From Adiantum capillus-veneris (Eukaryota; Streptophyta; Polypodiopsida; Polypodiales; Pteridaceae): a stretch of 60,000 nucleotides of DNA. This document shows, piece after piece, positions 11,235 through 23,580 of this stretch. The notes under the pieces were generated by a model. That model had not been told where the DNA came from. It saw only the letters and a list, made by a program, of their open reading frames with translations, and ran no database searches. The stretch's first letter is position 1. Every line of letters begins with the position of its first letter. The stretch is taken from assembly GCA_014529385.2 (NCBI GenBank), contig CM043966.1, positions 105,289,087-105,349,086 on the forward strand, written 5' to 3'. Position numbers and translations under genes: made by a program.

Positions 11235-11411
11235 ACTTTTGGATTCATAAAATGGAAGCCTTGCATAATGTGATCAACATGGATTTTGTGCCAAGAGATA
11301 GATAGATAGATAGATTTTTTATAGATTTAATTATTGTCCTCTAAGGTCAAATATGAACTATGGGACCAAAGTTACATGTGATGTAGTATGTGTATGGCTG
11401 ATGAGTGACTC

Positions 11412-12228
11412 TCAATGCTCCAAACTCGTGGTGATGAGAGTCACAATGGAGAGCCCACACGGTGGCTGGGAGAGGAAAGTGTGTAGGTCTAAGTCACGGC
11501 TGAAAATGTGAGAGAAGCAGCAAGTTTGGATGTGACCAAAAGCTGAGCACTCTAGTAGTGTGTGGTACTTAGACTCTTGAACTTGCAGTGAGCATAATGT
11601 GCACAGTCCATTTGACTCTTCTCCATTGCCCCAACGCCCTGTCTCGTATCGAAGGGAGTCGGAGCTAAGGCGGATGGCTGCGATAGTGCGTATTGCGGAC
11701 AACGAGATCGGCTCAAGCATGTAAGTGTAAGTACGGGTTCAATGAATATTTTTGTAGTTGGGGGCAATATGGGTGGTGTAATGTATGAAGCGGTGACCCA
11801 TCGGATTTCTCCCAAGTCGTAATACATTGGCATTGTAGAAAAGCTTCATTCACTTGGGAGTGAATTGAAGCATCAGGTAGAAAGTGTAATGCATCCCATC
11901 TTCCAAACTTCTTTATGTCTTGCATCCATCCCGTGCTCAAGATCTTGCTTTTATGCATCTTTTGAAAATTTTTGCTTGCTTCCCATGAAATTGTAGGAAG
12001 TCGATGTGAGGGGTTTTGACGCATCTTTATTGTGTATTCCACAACCCTTTCCATGCCCATAACCTCAATTGAAAGAGATCTTGACTCAAGATGTAGGAGC
12101 ATATATGGTGTTTGTGTCTTAACTTGGGGAAATTTTGTAAGGAAATGCTTTTGGACATTCTCAAACTCTTTCCAAGTATATTTTGAGATGCTCCCATCCC
12201 CACACTTCAACTCCATAAAGAAGAACAA
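11412..12228 (-). pseudogene. LINE ORF2 C-terminal region with zinc-finger-like motif
   Basis: Three overlapping minus-strand frames cover this part. The last (11412-11720) reads AIRLSSDSLRYETGRWG, then CTLCSLQVQESKYHTLLEC. This is the pattern R-x-x-S-x-x-L-x-x-E-x-G-R-W, C-x2-C, H-x3-L-x-x-C found at the end of many LINE ORF2 proteins. The first (11713-12228) resembles the poorly conserved stretch after the RT thumb and has no diagnostic motif. The role is thought to be RNA or target binding, from family knowledge only. Confidence 0.72.
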
Positions 12229-12540
12229 GTGTCACCAATGCATCAAAAAGTTACTTCTTGAGAACCCAAAACTTGATGTTTACTGCATTACACTTTTCTC
12301 AAATGCATAATATTCTCTCTTTCCCACTTCGAAAAATGCATAGCATATTCATGCCACTTGTAATTGGACGGACCCTCAAGGCCAAGGTACTTAAAGCTCT
12401 CAACAACTTCAAGTGTCTCATTGTTGTACATAATGCATGGATTCTCCTTATTGTTGGTTTTCACAAGAATAACCTTCTTTTGAATTCATTCACAATCAGT
12501 CCACTATGCAAGCAAAAGTTCTCAAGGACAACCTAAACTT

Positions 12541-13400
12541 TTATGCATCTTTGAAAGTGTGTGCTGGAAGCACTACATCATCCGAATGCAACAAAAGCAT
12601 GATTACCGCATTGAAAATAGTGAACTCTTCAATGCCTTCTTCTTGCATAAAGTCAAGTACCATTTGTTCCAATTGATCAATGCATAGACCAAATAAAGTT
12701 GGTGATAATGGACATCCTTGTTTAACCCCAATAGTGCTTAGAAATTGTTTTGAAATTCCTCTTCCCATGCGCAATTGACACATCACCTTCTCATATATTC
12801 GAGAAACCGCAAGAATAAACTCACTTGGGACTTGGAGTTCTTCCATCCCTCTCCACAAATTGTTACATGGAATCATATCAAAGGCTTTCTTAAAGTCCAC
12901 AAAACAACAATACAATCGCTTTCCTGTCAGCCGACTTTTCTCCATGAGAACACGAAGAGTGACAAGATGATCAATGGTGCTATGGCATCGATGAAAAACC
13001 GCTTGTCATTCTCTTCAGCCCAATTACTCAGTTTCATCTCGATTATGCACCCAAACAACTTTTCTGTAAGAGACCCAATCATTATAGTCCGGTAGTTCTT
13101 TACATTCTTTACATTCCCTCCTTTATGCAAAGGCTTAACCCAATTAGTACTCCAATCATAAGGCATGCCGTGTTGAAGTGCAAGATTGAACATATTACAC
13201 ATCCAGTCATGGGTAAAATCTCTCGTCCATTTGATCATCTCCGGCTTGATACCTTGAAGATCTCCCACTTTGCGAGTGTCCAAATTTTCAAGCCCACCAC
13301 ATACATCGTCCAAGTTTGTCACTAGAGGGCATACATGGGAGTGAATCATAAAATAGCGGTTACTCATATAATTGCCTACAATGTGTGTACATATCCACAA
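12541..13400 (-). pseudogene. LINE reverse transcriptase domain, broken
   Basis: Two minus-strand frames. The upstream one (12927-13400) has DTRKVGDLQGIKPEMIKW, then WVKPLHKGG and NYRTIMIGSLTEKLF, matching the first conserved RT blocks of LINEs (W...I.P.xKxGd, NYR.I.l.s...K). The downstream one (12541-12945) has CCFVDFKKAFDMI (block A with its catalytic Asp), GVKQGCPLSPTLF (block B) and LLHSDDVVLPAHT. The last is the catalytic block C, usually Y/F-A-D-D, here H-S-D-D. Both Asp residues remain, but the frameshift between the pieces near 12930 prevents a functional protein. Confidence 0.88.
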
Positions 13401-13594
13401 GACTCAAGTTACCAAAATTCCAACCCACTTGCCCCTCAAGTTTCTCCAAAATCTTCCACATGTGCGTGAGTTTTCTTGGACTTGAAAAACTTGCTGCTTT
13501 ACTTCCCATCTTCTTCTCTTCTGTTGAATCAATGCCTTGTATGTATGCAAATGACTTTGATAGTTGTCTTTGTCCATAATTGCATCAAGCTTTA

Positions 13595-14002
13595 TTAGGA
13601 CTTTCGAGGATCTTGATATTCTTTATCAAACCACCTTTTGCGTGATCTATCTCTGTTGATACCATGTAGATGCTTTATTGAAAAACATTCTTCAGAACAA
13701 GAACAAATAACTTTCTTGAAAGCTTCCCATTTCGTTTCTAATGGTGCGTCATATTGAAGCTTTGACATCCATAACTTTTTCTCAACCATTTCAATGTACA
13801 TTGGTGCTCGTTTGAAGTTCATACATAGTAATAAATTCTCTTCCCTTTGGTTGAGATAATCATGATTAGTTGCTTCTCCACATGGAAGCTGGTCAATACA
13901 TAAGGTTTGATGGTCTGATTCCAGGGTCCATCGGCCAAATGTAAAACTCTTTATGTGATACTCTTCTTTGCTCATGTGCTCCTTCAAAGTATTCAAGTCC
14001 AA
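13595..14002 (-). pseudogene. LINE ORF2 endonuclease end and linker to RT
   Basis: A 135-residue frame. Near residue 30 it has LESDHQTL, matching the SDH motif at the C-terminal end of the apurinic-like endonuclease domain of LINEs. Further on are MSKLQYDAPLETKWEAF and RKRWFDKE, matching the linker before RT (usually ..WWDKEC). The start codon shown is only the first Met in the frame; coding similarity may extend further up to about 14120 in another phase. Confidence 0.68.
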
Positions 14003-14167
14003 GAGCGTTTACATTCCTTGACTTCCTCTTCAAGTTGCAACAAATATGTTGTTTGCATCTCAAGTGTCCTCTTGAGATTCTCATTCTCAACACAAGTACC
14101 CTTAGCGTTCCACTCCCCATTGCAAGTGCAAGTAAGTCACAGGTCTACGTATTGCATGAGGTTAGGT

Positions 14168-14169
<2 letters not shown>

Positions 14170-14256
<87 letters not shown>
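14170..14256. repeat. Long (CT)n microsatellite
   Basis: About 43 uninterrupted CT units. It is preceded by GCATGAGGTTAGGTAGT and followed by CATATTTTTGG. Both flanks have relatives beside the microsatellites at 11.15 and 11.23 kb. Confidence 0.97.
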
Positions 14257-14259
<3 letters not shown>

Positions 14260-14261
<2 letters not shown>

Positions 14262-15470
14262 TTTTGGCTATGCAAGAAGTTTTCTTGGTCTTCATCATAC
14301 AAAAAATTACGTAAAGTCATAGATGAGCCTAGAATCTGAAACCCTTTCTTTAGATCCTTGAAGCTGATGAATGCACAAAAAAACTTGCAATAAGCTTGGG
14401 ATTATAGAAATCATATTTATGGATATGCTGCATGAAAACATATTGCATGATTTGCAAGACTAAGATATTCATAATGGCATCATAGAAATATTTATTGCCA
14501 AAAAGATCATATAGTGGAAATTAGTCACCACAAAAGGAAAGACAAAGTTTTTTTTTGCATAACTATTTAGGATGATAGAAAGTTCAAACAAAAGCTATCT
14601 CAAATAGTGGCTTAGCAAAGCAGAAGGCATGGAGATTCATACACAAGCACACCATTGGCTGTCAAAAGTTTGTATCCCAAAAACATTTCCCAACATTACT
14701 AAAAGTCATCCATCATGCCATCCAAAGAGATTTCATGCCATCACATTGTTGCATGAACCCATCTACTACTAAGTGATTGGAACAACTCAAATTTTGTTAG
14801 TGCAGCCTAATGTATGAACTGGTGGACTGAAGAATCCAATCCCAACACTTGCAAGTATACATAATACAAGTGTTTGCAAGGATGTATACCATATGTTTTC
14901 TTTCCCTCTTTTGAAACCCTTCACATGTGCATCAAGGAAACTCAACCACTAGCACTGAATAATTTACACACAAGGCTTGAGACCCCTCAGTCCTAACATA
15001 GAATGTGCGTGACTCATTGCATAGGATTATAGCTTCTTGAACTAGTTTTTCACTCAAGGATCTACCCTTTTTTATGTTCTCATGAAACTCCTTAGTCAAT
15101 CGATCTCTCCACTTGATGATCTTGCCATCTCTCTATAGCAACATATATCATCCATAAACACCCTGATGAACTTACCTAGATGCATCCCAAACACCTTGTT
15201 CATCCTATTAGGGTGAAAGGAGCTAAGTGATCAAGAGGTGCTTGTTCCAGCTATTGGAGTATGCAATAAAGTCACACCATCACAACTCAAGGAAAAATCC
15301 ATTGTCATGAAGCAAACTTATCTCATATGGTTTCAAATGAGTTCCTTTATCAATTGGCCAAAATCTAGGTGCAGGGTGAGGCACGCCAATAATGTGGTCA
15401 TCACATACCTCCCATGCATGTGTGGGTGTCAGATTGTGAAACAAAAAAACCCATTAACAATGCCTCCTGG
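14260..15470. other. No gene recognised
   Basis: No long open frame with a known motif on either strand. The right end (15.3-15.45 kb) has an open minus-strand stretch that may be the C-terminal end of the neighbouring transposase remnant, but no conserved residues could be assigned. Confidence 0.4.
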
Positions 15471-15477
15471 ATATTTT

Positions 15478-16800
15478 CTATCTTTTGGCCACTGATCTCT
15501 CCAAACAATGCATTTTTGTCTCTTGTGAAATCTTCCTTTTTACACCACTTCTCCCATCCATGGTGACAGTCACAAACTCCACTCTAGGGATATCATCTTC
15601 TAGAATTAACCCATGGTTAGATTCTATTGGATGTTTTTGTTGAACACTCCTTTGATCTTCTTTGGAATATTGCATCTCTAGAGATCCCGTTCCCATCTCA
15701 CCCAAAAAGAATTCAACAAGTCTAGATAGACATATATTTGAGGTTCCTGATGTTGACTGATTGTAGAACCTTGCTGCCATGTCTTGCATAGTTAGTCTAG
15801 TTCTTGAATGCGTGCCTTTCAAGAAGACATTGTATCTTACACTTTGCAATGTTGCAAGAGACGTGTCAACATGTGGGGCTTCATATAGTGATATCTAATT
15901 CTTAAAACCTACACCAGCTCTCATTCTAGAATGTTGGGATTCTGCAAGATTGTTAGTGAGCACAAACACATCAGAGGCATCTTGAGACACAAACCAAGCC
16001 CCCCAATGAGAAGCTCTTACATCCCACCATGTTTGCACAGCTGGAACCTCGCCTCGAATTGCATGTCCAAATTGCCAAAATTTCTTAATCTCATTCTTGC
16101 AATTATTGGCTTCCACATCTGATGGTGCATTTTGCCACTTACAACACAAAATATTATGATCCTCTTGGAATGATGGACGAATGCATCTACGCATATGACG
16201 TACCATGCTTTGTTCCAAGTGAAAAGAACAACTCCTGTCTTTTTCTCCAACTTTCTTTTTAGCACCTCCAAAATAAACATTCCGCACTACAATAAAATTT
16301 GCATTAGCTTCATCACCCATAAATCCATGAAATTGGACTTTGGAAAATCATTAATTTCAACCACAAAATTTAGCATACTCCAAAACTCAATTTGAGCATG
16401 TTTATTCTCAACAAACTTAAACTCACAAGTGGAAATGGCAAGCAATGAGCACATGAAAGGGTCATGGACATGAGCAGACATGGTGAGACAACCATGAACC
16501 CTATGAACATGGTCAAAATGAACCCACATGTCATGTAGGTTTCCTCCCGGCCTCATTCAATTAAGAAATCAATTCCACTTCCAGGACCTATAGTTGACAT
16601 TTTAAAAACATGGGGCTGAAGCTTTTCATCTAGTTGCCCTCGAATCAAGATGCTATAAACAAATGGATATCTGTAGTGATTCTTAAGGTCAAGAATGGCT
16701 TCAAACCCCTTTGAAATTATGTTTTTGTCCTTCTTGATGCTGTCCAAACACCTGCTTGTCCTCATTTTATCTGACAATGGAGTCACAAGCTGTAACATTT
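15478..16800 (-). pseudogene. MULE-type transposase remnant
   Basis: Minus-strand frames in order: the lower half of 16553-17032 (LDLKNHYRYPFVYSILIRG, then LDEKLQPHVFKMSTIGPGSG), 16287-16556 (MRPGGNLHDMWVHFDHVHRVHG), 15895-16320 (MGDEANANFIVVRNVYFGG, CSFHLEQSMVRHMRRC, TNNLAESQHSRMR) and 15478-15849. This resembles MULE/MuDR-like transposases, where a core ...FMaDsA.aNw.aVR... is followed by C.FHW.QS and, near the end of the catalytic domain, NN..ES. The Asp in GDEANA and the Glu in LAES fit two of the three catalytic acids. Frameshifts near 16557 and 16310 break it. No terminal inverted repeats were found. It abuts a gag-like region at about 16.8 kb. Confidence 0.68.
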
Positions 16801-17800
16801 CAATTAATTTGCCCTTTTCAATCCGTGTAGTGTTTTGGGGCTCCTTATTTATTAGCATCTCCTCCAGCTTTACCGCTTCCACTTGATTTGGAAACCGCAC
16901 CTTCTGTTCTCTATCACACTTCAAAGGAGCCTGAACAACCATACCTTGACTTGGCAACACATCTCTTGCTTGACCTAGAACCATCTTCACCTCTTCCACA
17001 ATTGGATCCTCTCTAACTGGCATCTTCGGCATCGAAACTACCCGATCTCTTTATAACCACAAGACCCTTGGTTCTTCTTGCATTGGCACATTCCTTTGTA
17101 CCACTTTTGTCTCGACTACCACCACATCAACTCGCTTTGGCATCACAACACTTGGCAAACCCTCCTCGCCTGTCGCTTCTTCAAATTCTTTTGGTCCGCC
17201 CTTCCGCTAGAGTCACCGCCTCTTTGTATGACTTGGGGCCACCCATCTCCACTTTGTCTCACACCTCTTCATGCAAGCAATCCAAAAACTTGCTCAATTT
17301 AAGAATCCAACATTTTTTGCAGCAGCTACCTTGACCAACTTCCCACAAAGAGCTTCAAAATCCCATTTGAATGTTTTCTTCTTCAGGTAGACCATCGAAC
17401 CATCTCTTCACTTTTCCACGAACTAGGAGCAGGAACACTTGCATCACACCTTCTTCTTTAGATAAACTATTCTCCAATAGAAACAACTCGTAATCTTGAA
17501 TCTAGGTTTCCACATCTTCAACCTCAGTGAAAATGGGAAAACTTGTCCACACCATCTCTAACAGAACATGCTCTTCAAAAATTGCATCTTTGACATCTAC
17601 AAAACCACCACTTCAACTTCAAACAGGAGCATCAGTGCACTCCTCAATGGGGGACACCAAAAGATGGAAAGCGGAACATACCCAACATACACAAAATTGC
17701 CTCTCTATATCCCACACCTTCCACAACACCCTTATCCACTCGGGAACACAATCACAACACCATAATTACACATGCAAACCACCATTTGCACACAACTCAA
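16800..17800 (-). pseudogene. Gag-like retroelement fragment, copy 1
   Basis: Read on the minus strand, about 17560-17340 encodes FPIFTEVEDVET, a stop, then IQDYELFLLENSLSKEEG and KVKRWFDGLPEEE. This fits the W-x-x-F..aLxGxAxxWF pattern of LTR-element gag proteins. Further along, 17032-16900 reads DPIVEEVKMVL, then RDVLPSQGMVVQAPLKCDRE. The whole stretch is a diverged duplicate of 20.7-21.77 kb. It is joined near 16.8 kb to a MULE transposase, with no repeat boundary visible. Frameshifts and stops make it non-functional. The family is not identified. Confidence 0.6.
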
Positions 17801-20050
17801 TGCACACACTGGCCGCAACACTGCAAACAAGTCCAATCACTCTACACTATTCTATTCACTGCCTCACACACACACAAATCCTCTCTCTATCCCTCTTTGC
17901 ACAATTCAACCTCGGGGGTTTGGGGGGGGGGGGCACACTTGCCAACACATTTACACACGCACACAAGAAAAGAGGATAATGGGGAAGGGAAAATTGACAC
18001 AAATATACGACAATGATGGATTCATTATACTCAAAACAACACCATATACAACATCGCTCCATTAGCACACAACTCGATGAGCTCCAATCACAAAAACTGG
18101 CAGCCCTACTGGCTCCTCACCAACATCATGGCTCAATAGATTCTTTGCAAAACACAATGGCTACATGCCCAACCAGCAAAAGGCCCTTACAATTTTTAAA
18201 AACCTCCTCTTACAGCACTTCCAAATTTAAAAAAAAAAGTCTTTTTCACTGCTCATGTAGCTCACTAAAAGCCCTTTTTAGCATTTCCCCTTCATTACAC
18301 ACATGTGTCACTTCATTTTTAGTATTCATTGCATGATGTGGACACCTCGGAAATTTTCTACACTCTCTCTTGTACTCACTATATGTAAGGCACCTCTTAG
18401 CCCTAGGGGAACAATGTCGGTGCTATGATTATCACTATGGGATCCCTTCTCCTCATAAAAAGTTTAAGGGCCTTTAGAGGCACTTGAGAACACCCCCACT
18501 CAGCCGAGATTCCACATTATCTCTACCTCTAACAAGCACCAATAGTGCAACACATCTGTGCGTGCCATGGAAACATGTTTGACCGCCAAACGACCATCAC
18601 AAACACCACCAAGGCTGTCGGCTAATGCCTGCGTAGAGCCAGAAGACAGATCACCACGACATGAGCTCCCAAGGAGCTACTTGTGTTGCAAATGAGATTC
18701 TCTCCTCTACTATATAGATGGTGAGTGTTTAGCCCTTAAAACCCTATGTGGGCTATTATTCCCGTCCACATGGCACTCTAGGGTATATTGGCCCTTAAAA
18801 CCTCCAAAAACTTTATGAGAAAAAAAAACCGTTTTTGTTGTCCCAACTTCATGGCCTTGCCAGTTTTCTTGATGCTTCAATCATCCAGTCAACAAAACCC
18901 ACAAAAATCCACAATTACCAACCATAGTATTTGCAGACACATTGCCACATTTTGAGGCGTCAAAGCCCACCAACCAAGTGCTAACTACAAAAAGTCATCT
19001 AGCATTGCTCGATTGGCAACTGCTCACAACTACAACCTTCAATATCTTCACATTCCGAGCTCCAATTGATGTGTCGTCTCTTCTCGTCAATTCCATATGC
19101 TATGCACCACCTTTGCAAACCTTGGAAAGCTTCAAAACATTGATGATGGCACATTTCCCAATGCAATCAAATTGGCTCAGAACTGGTCTCCGACAAACTT
19201 TTAAAACCTTGTATCTTGACAATGGGGACTCTGATTGTTGAACCCTAAGGATAAACACACTCAACAACACAAGCTCTATCCATCTATCCACTGAAACCAG
19301 CCCTGACCACCTTTGTGTAGAATCAGCAATGCACTCCAGCTCTAAACTTCAATATCTTGCACATTGTAGCTCTGTTCGATGAGCCGTTTTGACAAACTTC
19401 TAGACCACTTCAAGCACTATATTGTAAAGAACAAAGCCAAAATTTCAAGCCTCTTTACCTACCATCCCAATTAGCCCATTTTGGAGCCCTCTTGGTCTTT
19501 AAAACCGCATCAGATATACATAGTCGATACCACCTACATGCCTAGGTTCTTTGTACTTGCTTCATCCCTTTGCCATCCCCTTGCTAGTCCATCCATACTT
19601 TTTTGTGCATGTTGCATGGTCAACACACTTTGGCTACACCATCATTGACCAAACCCCTTGTTGAACATTTATGTTCAACCACAAAACTGATTTTCTCTTC
19701 TACAAACTGCAAAACTTGCAAAACACTATCAGCAAACCAAAGCCATAAATACATTCATATTCCTGCCTCCTAACAAAACCTCAAGTGGTTTGCCCCACCC
19801 TCTGCATCATAACAAAGTCTCCACTTGGATCAAATACCTGGCAGTGTTTCCATCCATCTACCTATAACAGCTTCCCATAATGTCGTACCAATGCATACAG
19901 CCATCCATGCATACCAATTGACAGTGGCATAATTTCATCACTCCAAGCATCCACCAACCGTACTTCCCACTTAATACCAAGCATCAACACACACACCATC
20001 ATTCATAATGGACATATTTGACCCACCCTCTCAACCATATAAAGTGGAGG
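17800..20050. other. No gene recognised; contains a G12 run
   Basis: C- and A-rich on the plus strand, with only short open frames lacking motifs. A run of 12 G lies at about 17922-17933. A TGATGTGGACACC sequence at 18335 could be an LTR end of the gag-like element beside it, but I found no partner and no primer site. Confidence 0.4.
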
Positions 20051-21770
20051 CCCCCTCCAAGTACCCCTGCAACTACTTAGCAACCCATGGCACAGCTGTA
20101 TCTACCATCACAACTTTCAACTAAATCTCACATACCTTTAAGGGAAGCAAAGCCACCTTCTGGGATTCTTCTTCATCCATCATAGAGAACACTTGTTGCA
20201 CTGGAAGTTCCAACATATTTGACTCCATGCTCTCCTCTTCACCAACAATGCTCTTTATTCCAACATCATCAGGATCTTCTTCCTCAACCATCATCTCTTT
20301 AAGGTCAACTAGATTCACCTGCTTGTCAACTTTAGTTGGCTTCCCTTCAACCACCTCTTCTACTGTTGCATCATGTTCCACCAAAGAAGATAGAAACTCT
20401 CCTCATACCGCATCATCTTAGTCTTCATCCATAGTAAAAACCACCTCATCTCTTTTGGAAAAATCATGTACCTGTTGCACCATCACAACACACTCCAGTG
20501 CCACTTAAACAAGCACGGCCTTTAGCATAGCCCCACGTACCATTTTTCCTTGCATATCCACATCAGTGGGAATGGACCCCTCTATCTGGTCTCCATTAGG
20601 CGTAATGGCTTGCATTGCTCCCTACTCTTTACAAATAATTATCGCATCTCCATGCACATGCAAAAGATCAAAATTTTTGTACCTTGACTGAGATGACTCC
20701 ATTTCCTAGTTTGTATCTACATTCATAGAGCTGCTATCATCTGGATCAACTTCATCCTCTATCGCAAGATCAAAAATATCCTCTAGATTTATCATTTCCA
20801 CTTCATCTACAAACAATACCTTTTGTTCTCTATCACACTTCAAAGGAGCTTGAATAGAGATACCTTGACTTGGAAGCACATCTCTTTCCGGACATGGAAC
20901 CATCTTCACCTCTTCCACAATTGGATCCACTCTAACTAGCATCCTTGGCATCAAAACTACCCCATCTCTTTGTAACCACCAGACCCTTGGTTCTTCTTGT
21001 ACATGCACATTCCTTTGCACCACTTTTGGCTCAACTACTACCGCATCAACTTGCTTTCGCCTCTTTGTATGACATTGGGACATCCTCCACTTTGTCTCAC
21101 ACCTCTTCATGCAGGAGGTCCAAAAACATGCTCAATTTTTAAAAAACCTACATTTTTAGCAGTAGTTACCTTGATTAACTTCCCCCAAATGGCTTCAAAC
21201 TCCCATTCGAATGCTTGAAAATCCCCTTCCGAGCTTTGCTTTAACTCGTCCAATTTTAGCTTCACTTCATCTAGCCGTGCATCTGCTAGAAATCTACTTC
21301 AAAAATCTGCTTCCAAGGCTTCACAATTGGTCTTTTCTTCTTCAAGTAGACCATCAAACCATCTCTTTGATTTTCCATGAACCATTATTGGGAACACTCG
21401 CACCGGACCTTCTTCTTTTGATAAATTGCTCTCTAGTAGAAACAACCCGTAATCTTGAAGCTTGGTTTTTGCATCTTTGACCCCAGTAAAAATGGGAAAA
21501 CCTGTCCATGCCATCTCTAATAGAAGCTGCTCTTCAAAACTTGTATCTTTGACATCGGCAAAACCGCCGCTTCATCTTCAAATAGGAGCATCAATGTGCT
21601 CCTTAGTGGGGGCACCAAAAGATGGAAAGGGGAACACATCCAACAAAATTTCCTATATATAGCCCAAGGCTTAATTCCACAACACCCCAATCCACTAGGA
21701 AACACAATCACAAAACCATAATTCCAAAGGAAAACCACCATGTTCACACAACTGGACGCACACAATTTTC
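20050..21770 (-). pseudogene. Gag-like retroelement fragment, copy 2
   Basis: Minus-strand frames at 21299-21514 (FPIFTGVKDAKTKLQDYG, LLESNLSKEEG, GKSKRWFDGLLEEE), 20706-21110 (DPIVEEVKMVPCPERDVLPSQG, APLKCDREQKV, then a very acidic stretch) and 20121-20384 (acidic, Glu/Val rich). The first matches the gag capsid region of LTR elements; the second and third are of unknown function. The first two match copy 1 closely enough to show common origin. In this copy the acidic part continues where copy 1 is interrupted by the MULE, so copy 2 gives the longer version. No zinc knuckle was seen. Confidence 0.6.
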
Positions 21771-22080
21771 GTATAAGTGCAACTCCAAACTTGTAGCTTA
21801 TATATGTTTTCTTTTTAAGGATGAAAATTGGAATTTAAGTTTAGGACTATCTTATCAAGGTGAAGTATAAATAATTTTGGGAATGCTCTAGGAGTCTTGA
21901 GCTCATTCATATACAAAGTTTGAGCCAGATCTACTTCCTCCTCTAATCAACAAGTAAGTAAGGGAAAGTATACCAATACTGATTCAATTTGCTGAAAATT
22001 CTTGACAGGTCTTAAAACACTTTGTACTAACTATGAGAGTTACCAAAAGTAAGAAATTTTGTAAGTCTAGGTCCCAAGAT
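21770..22080. other. No gene recognised
   Basis: About 310 bases between the second gag-like copy and a gypsy pol scrap. Nothing recognisable was seen. Confidence 0.4.
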
Positions 22081-22640
22081 AAAAATCCCACGTATCACCT
22101 TTGTACCTAAAAAGAAAAAAATTTCATCATCTTGGTATATGCCCAATGATGGTGAGATTTAGGCTTTTCATGATCCATGCTTTCTTGTATGTTTGGGATG
22201 AATCATCGGGAAATATTCCATTCTGGAGGAGATCATACACATCTTGCCATGCTGGATCAACTTTCTCTATTGTTGAATTCTAGAATAACTCAACATCCAC
22301 TAGTTCATCTCGAAGTCACATTTTTGAATATCCTTTAATACTTTTGGAAAGGAAGTCTGCACACAGTGTGTCTTTCCTGGCTTATGAAAGATTTTGAATT
22401 CAATTTTCATTAAGAACATCATCCATCTGATCAGCCTACCATGGATGATGAACTTATTGATAAAAAATAGCAGAGCTTGATGACCTAGATGAAAGTAAAA
22501 CAACTTTCCTAGTAGATAATGCTTGAACTTTTGGTAGAGCTGAAAACCATTCCTAGTGCTTCTCTTTCGGTTTGTGGAAAACCCTTGTTCAGCCACATTG
22601 AACTGATGAAGTAGACTGGATAGTTTGCCTTTTATCAGGT
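22080..22640 (-). pseudogene. Gypsy RNase H / integrase N-terminal remnant
   Basis: The frame at 22300-22596 reads FKHYLLGKLFYFHLGHQALL, then GRLIRWMMFLMKIEFKI and HKPGKTHCV. These are the second half of a gypsy RNase H (normally F..DHqaLlyLvnk, Rw...L.efdf.i.h.pG..h.vAD). Further along the minus strand (about 22260-22125) lies WQDVYDLLQNGIFPDD, then YKKAWIMKSLNLTIIG, which matches the segment leading into integrase. Both ends are truncated and no LTR is visible. It belongs to a lineage different from the 1391-9808 element, judging by motif spelling. Confidence 0.75.
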
Positions 22641-22868
22641 TGGACTAGTATGACTACAAGAGGTTCTTCATATTAATGATGCTAGCAGTGCGATGCTCAA
22701 ATATGAAAATTTGTGGCATCGCTATGATCATCTCTATGAGTGTCGCTATTTTATTTGTTGCATAGTGACAATCATAGCAACGCCGAGGCAGGGTTTAAAA
22801 AAAAACCGCGAGCGCCAAAAAGATCTCAAATTTGAGTTTTGGCGCTCTTGAGAAACAGGTATACCCGC

Positions 22869-22915
<47 letters not shown>

Positions 22916-23021
22916 CCCCCCCCCCCACACACACACGTGGAGAGGAAGGAGAGCCAGGTGTCTTCCTTCTCTCTCCTCCCTCTCATGTTCCCTTTCCCTC
23001 TCTCTATGTCTCCTTCTCCCC

Positions 23022-23053
<32 letters not shown>

Positions 23054-23079
23054 TTGTGTATGTGTGTGTGTGTGTGTGT

Positions 23080-23142
<63 letters not shown>

Positions 23143-23196
23143 AGAGAGGGAGAAAGCAAAGAGAGAGAGAGAAAGAGATAAGGGGAGAAAGCAACG

Positions 23197-23227
<31 letters not shown>

Positions 23228-23240
23228 GAGAGAGAGAGAG
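22869..23240. repeat. Compound microsatellite cluster with inverted symmetry
   Basis: In order: (CT)n about 22869-22911, a C run with (CA)n to 22936, a CT-rich spacer, a C run about 23020-23037, (CA)n to 23051, (GT)n to 23080, (GA)n to 23137, then interrupted GA tracts to 23240. The CA/GT pair centred near 23053 is almost perfectly inverted, and the outer CT and GA tracts extend the symmetry. A strong hairpin is possible. Open frames here on both strands are only products of the simple repeats. Confidence 0.95.
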
Positions 23241-23449
23241 AACATGAAATGAAATGTTATATTAAACTTCTTCAAAATCTCAAAATGATTTATGAGACCA
23301 ATCCGATAAACTCCTTGTGGATCTAAAATAATGTCTATGTTGTCCAAGAAAATGGTGCATCGGTCATTGAAGAGCTTTGTCAATGTTTGTCTTTGTAGCT
23401 ATGACACATATAGATAAAGAGAGAGGGAAGGAAAGATAGAGAGATAGAA

Positions 23450-23580
23450 ATAGAGATTCAAACATAGGTTTATGATTTAGTTTGTATATTTAAGTTAGAG
23501 TTTAGTTTTAGATCTAATATTAGAGCTTTGGGGTTAGGTTTAGGATCTAACTCAAGATTTAAAGTTTAAAGGTGAAGAAA
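23450..23580. repeat. TTTAG-rich block, copy 1
   Basis: A stretch rich in TTTAG and GGTTTAGG words, ending in GGGTTAGGTTTAGGATC. A diverged relative follows the GA tract at 24.03 kb. It is not a clean telomere repeat. Confidence 0.5.

Larger units (their letters stand above)
11412..14120 (-). mobile_element. LINE (non-LTR retrotransposon) ORF2 remnant
   Basis: Minus-strand pieces occur in the order expected for LINE ORF2. From high to low coordinates these are an endonuclease C-terminal end with SDH (about 13.9 kb), a linker (13.6-13.9 kb), an RT domain (13.4-12.5 kb), and a C-terminal zinc-finger-like region (11.7-11.4 kb). No LTRs or poly(A) tail were identified. The 5' end of ORF2 and most of the endonuclease are missing, as is usual for truncated LINEs. 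Stops and frameshifts break it into at least five frames. The right end runs close to a long (CT)n tract. Confidence 0.82.

Noticed and set aside
18335-18700. LTR of the gag-like element starting TGATGTGGACACC
   Set aside because: No partner LTR, no primer binding site and no target duplication were found.
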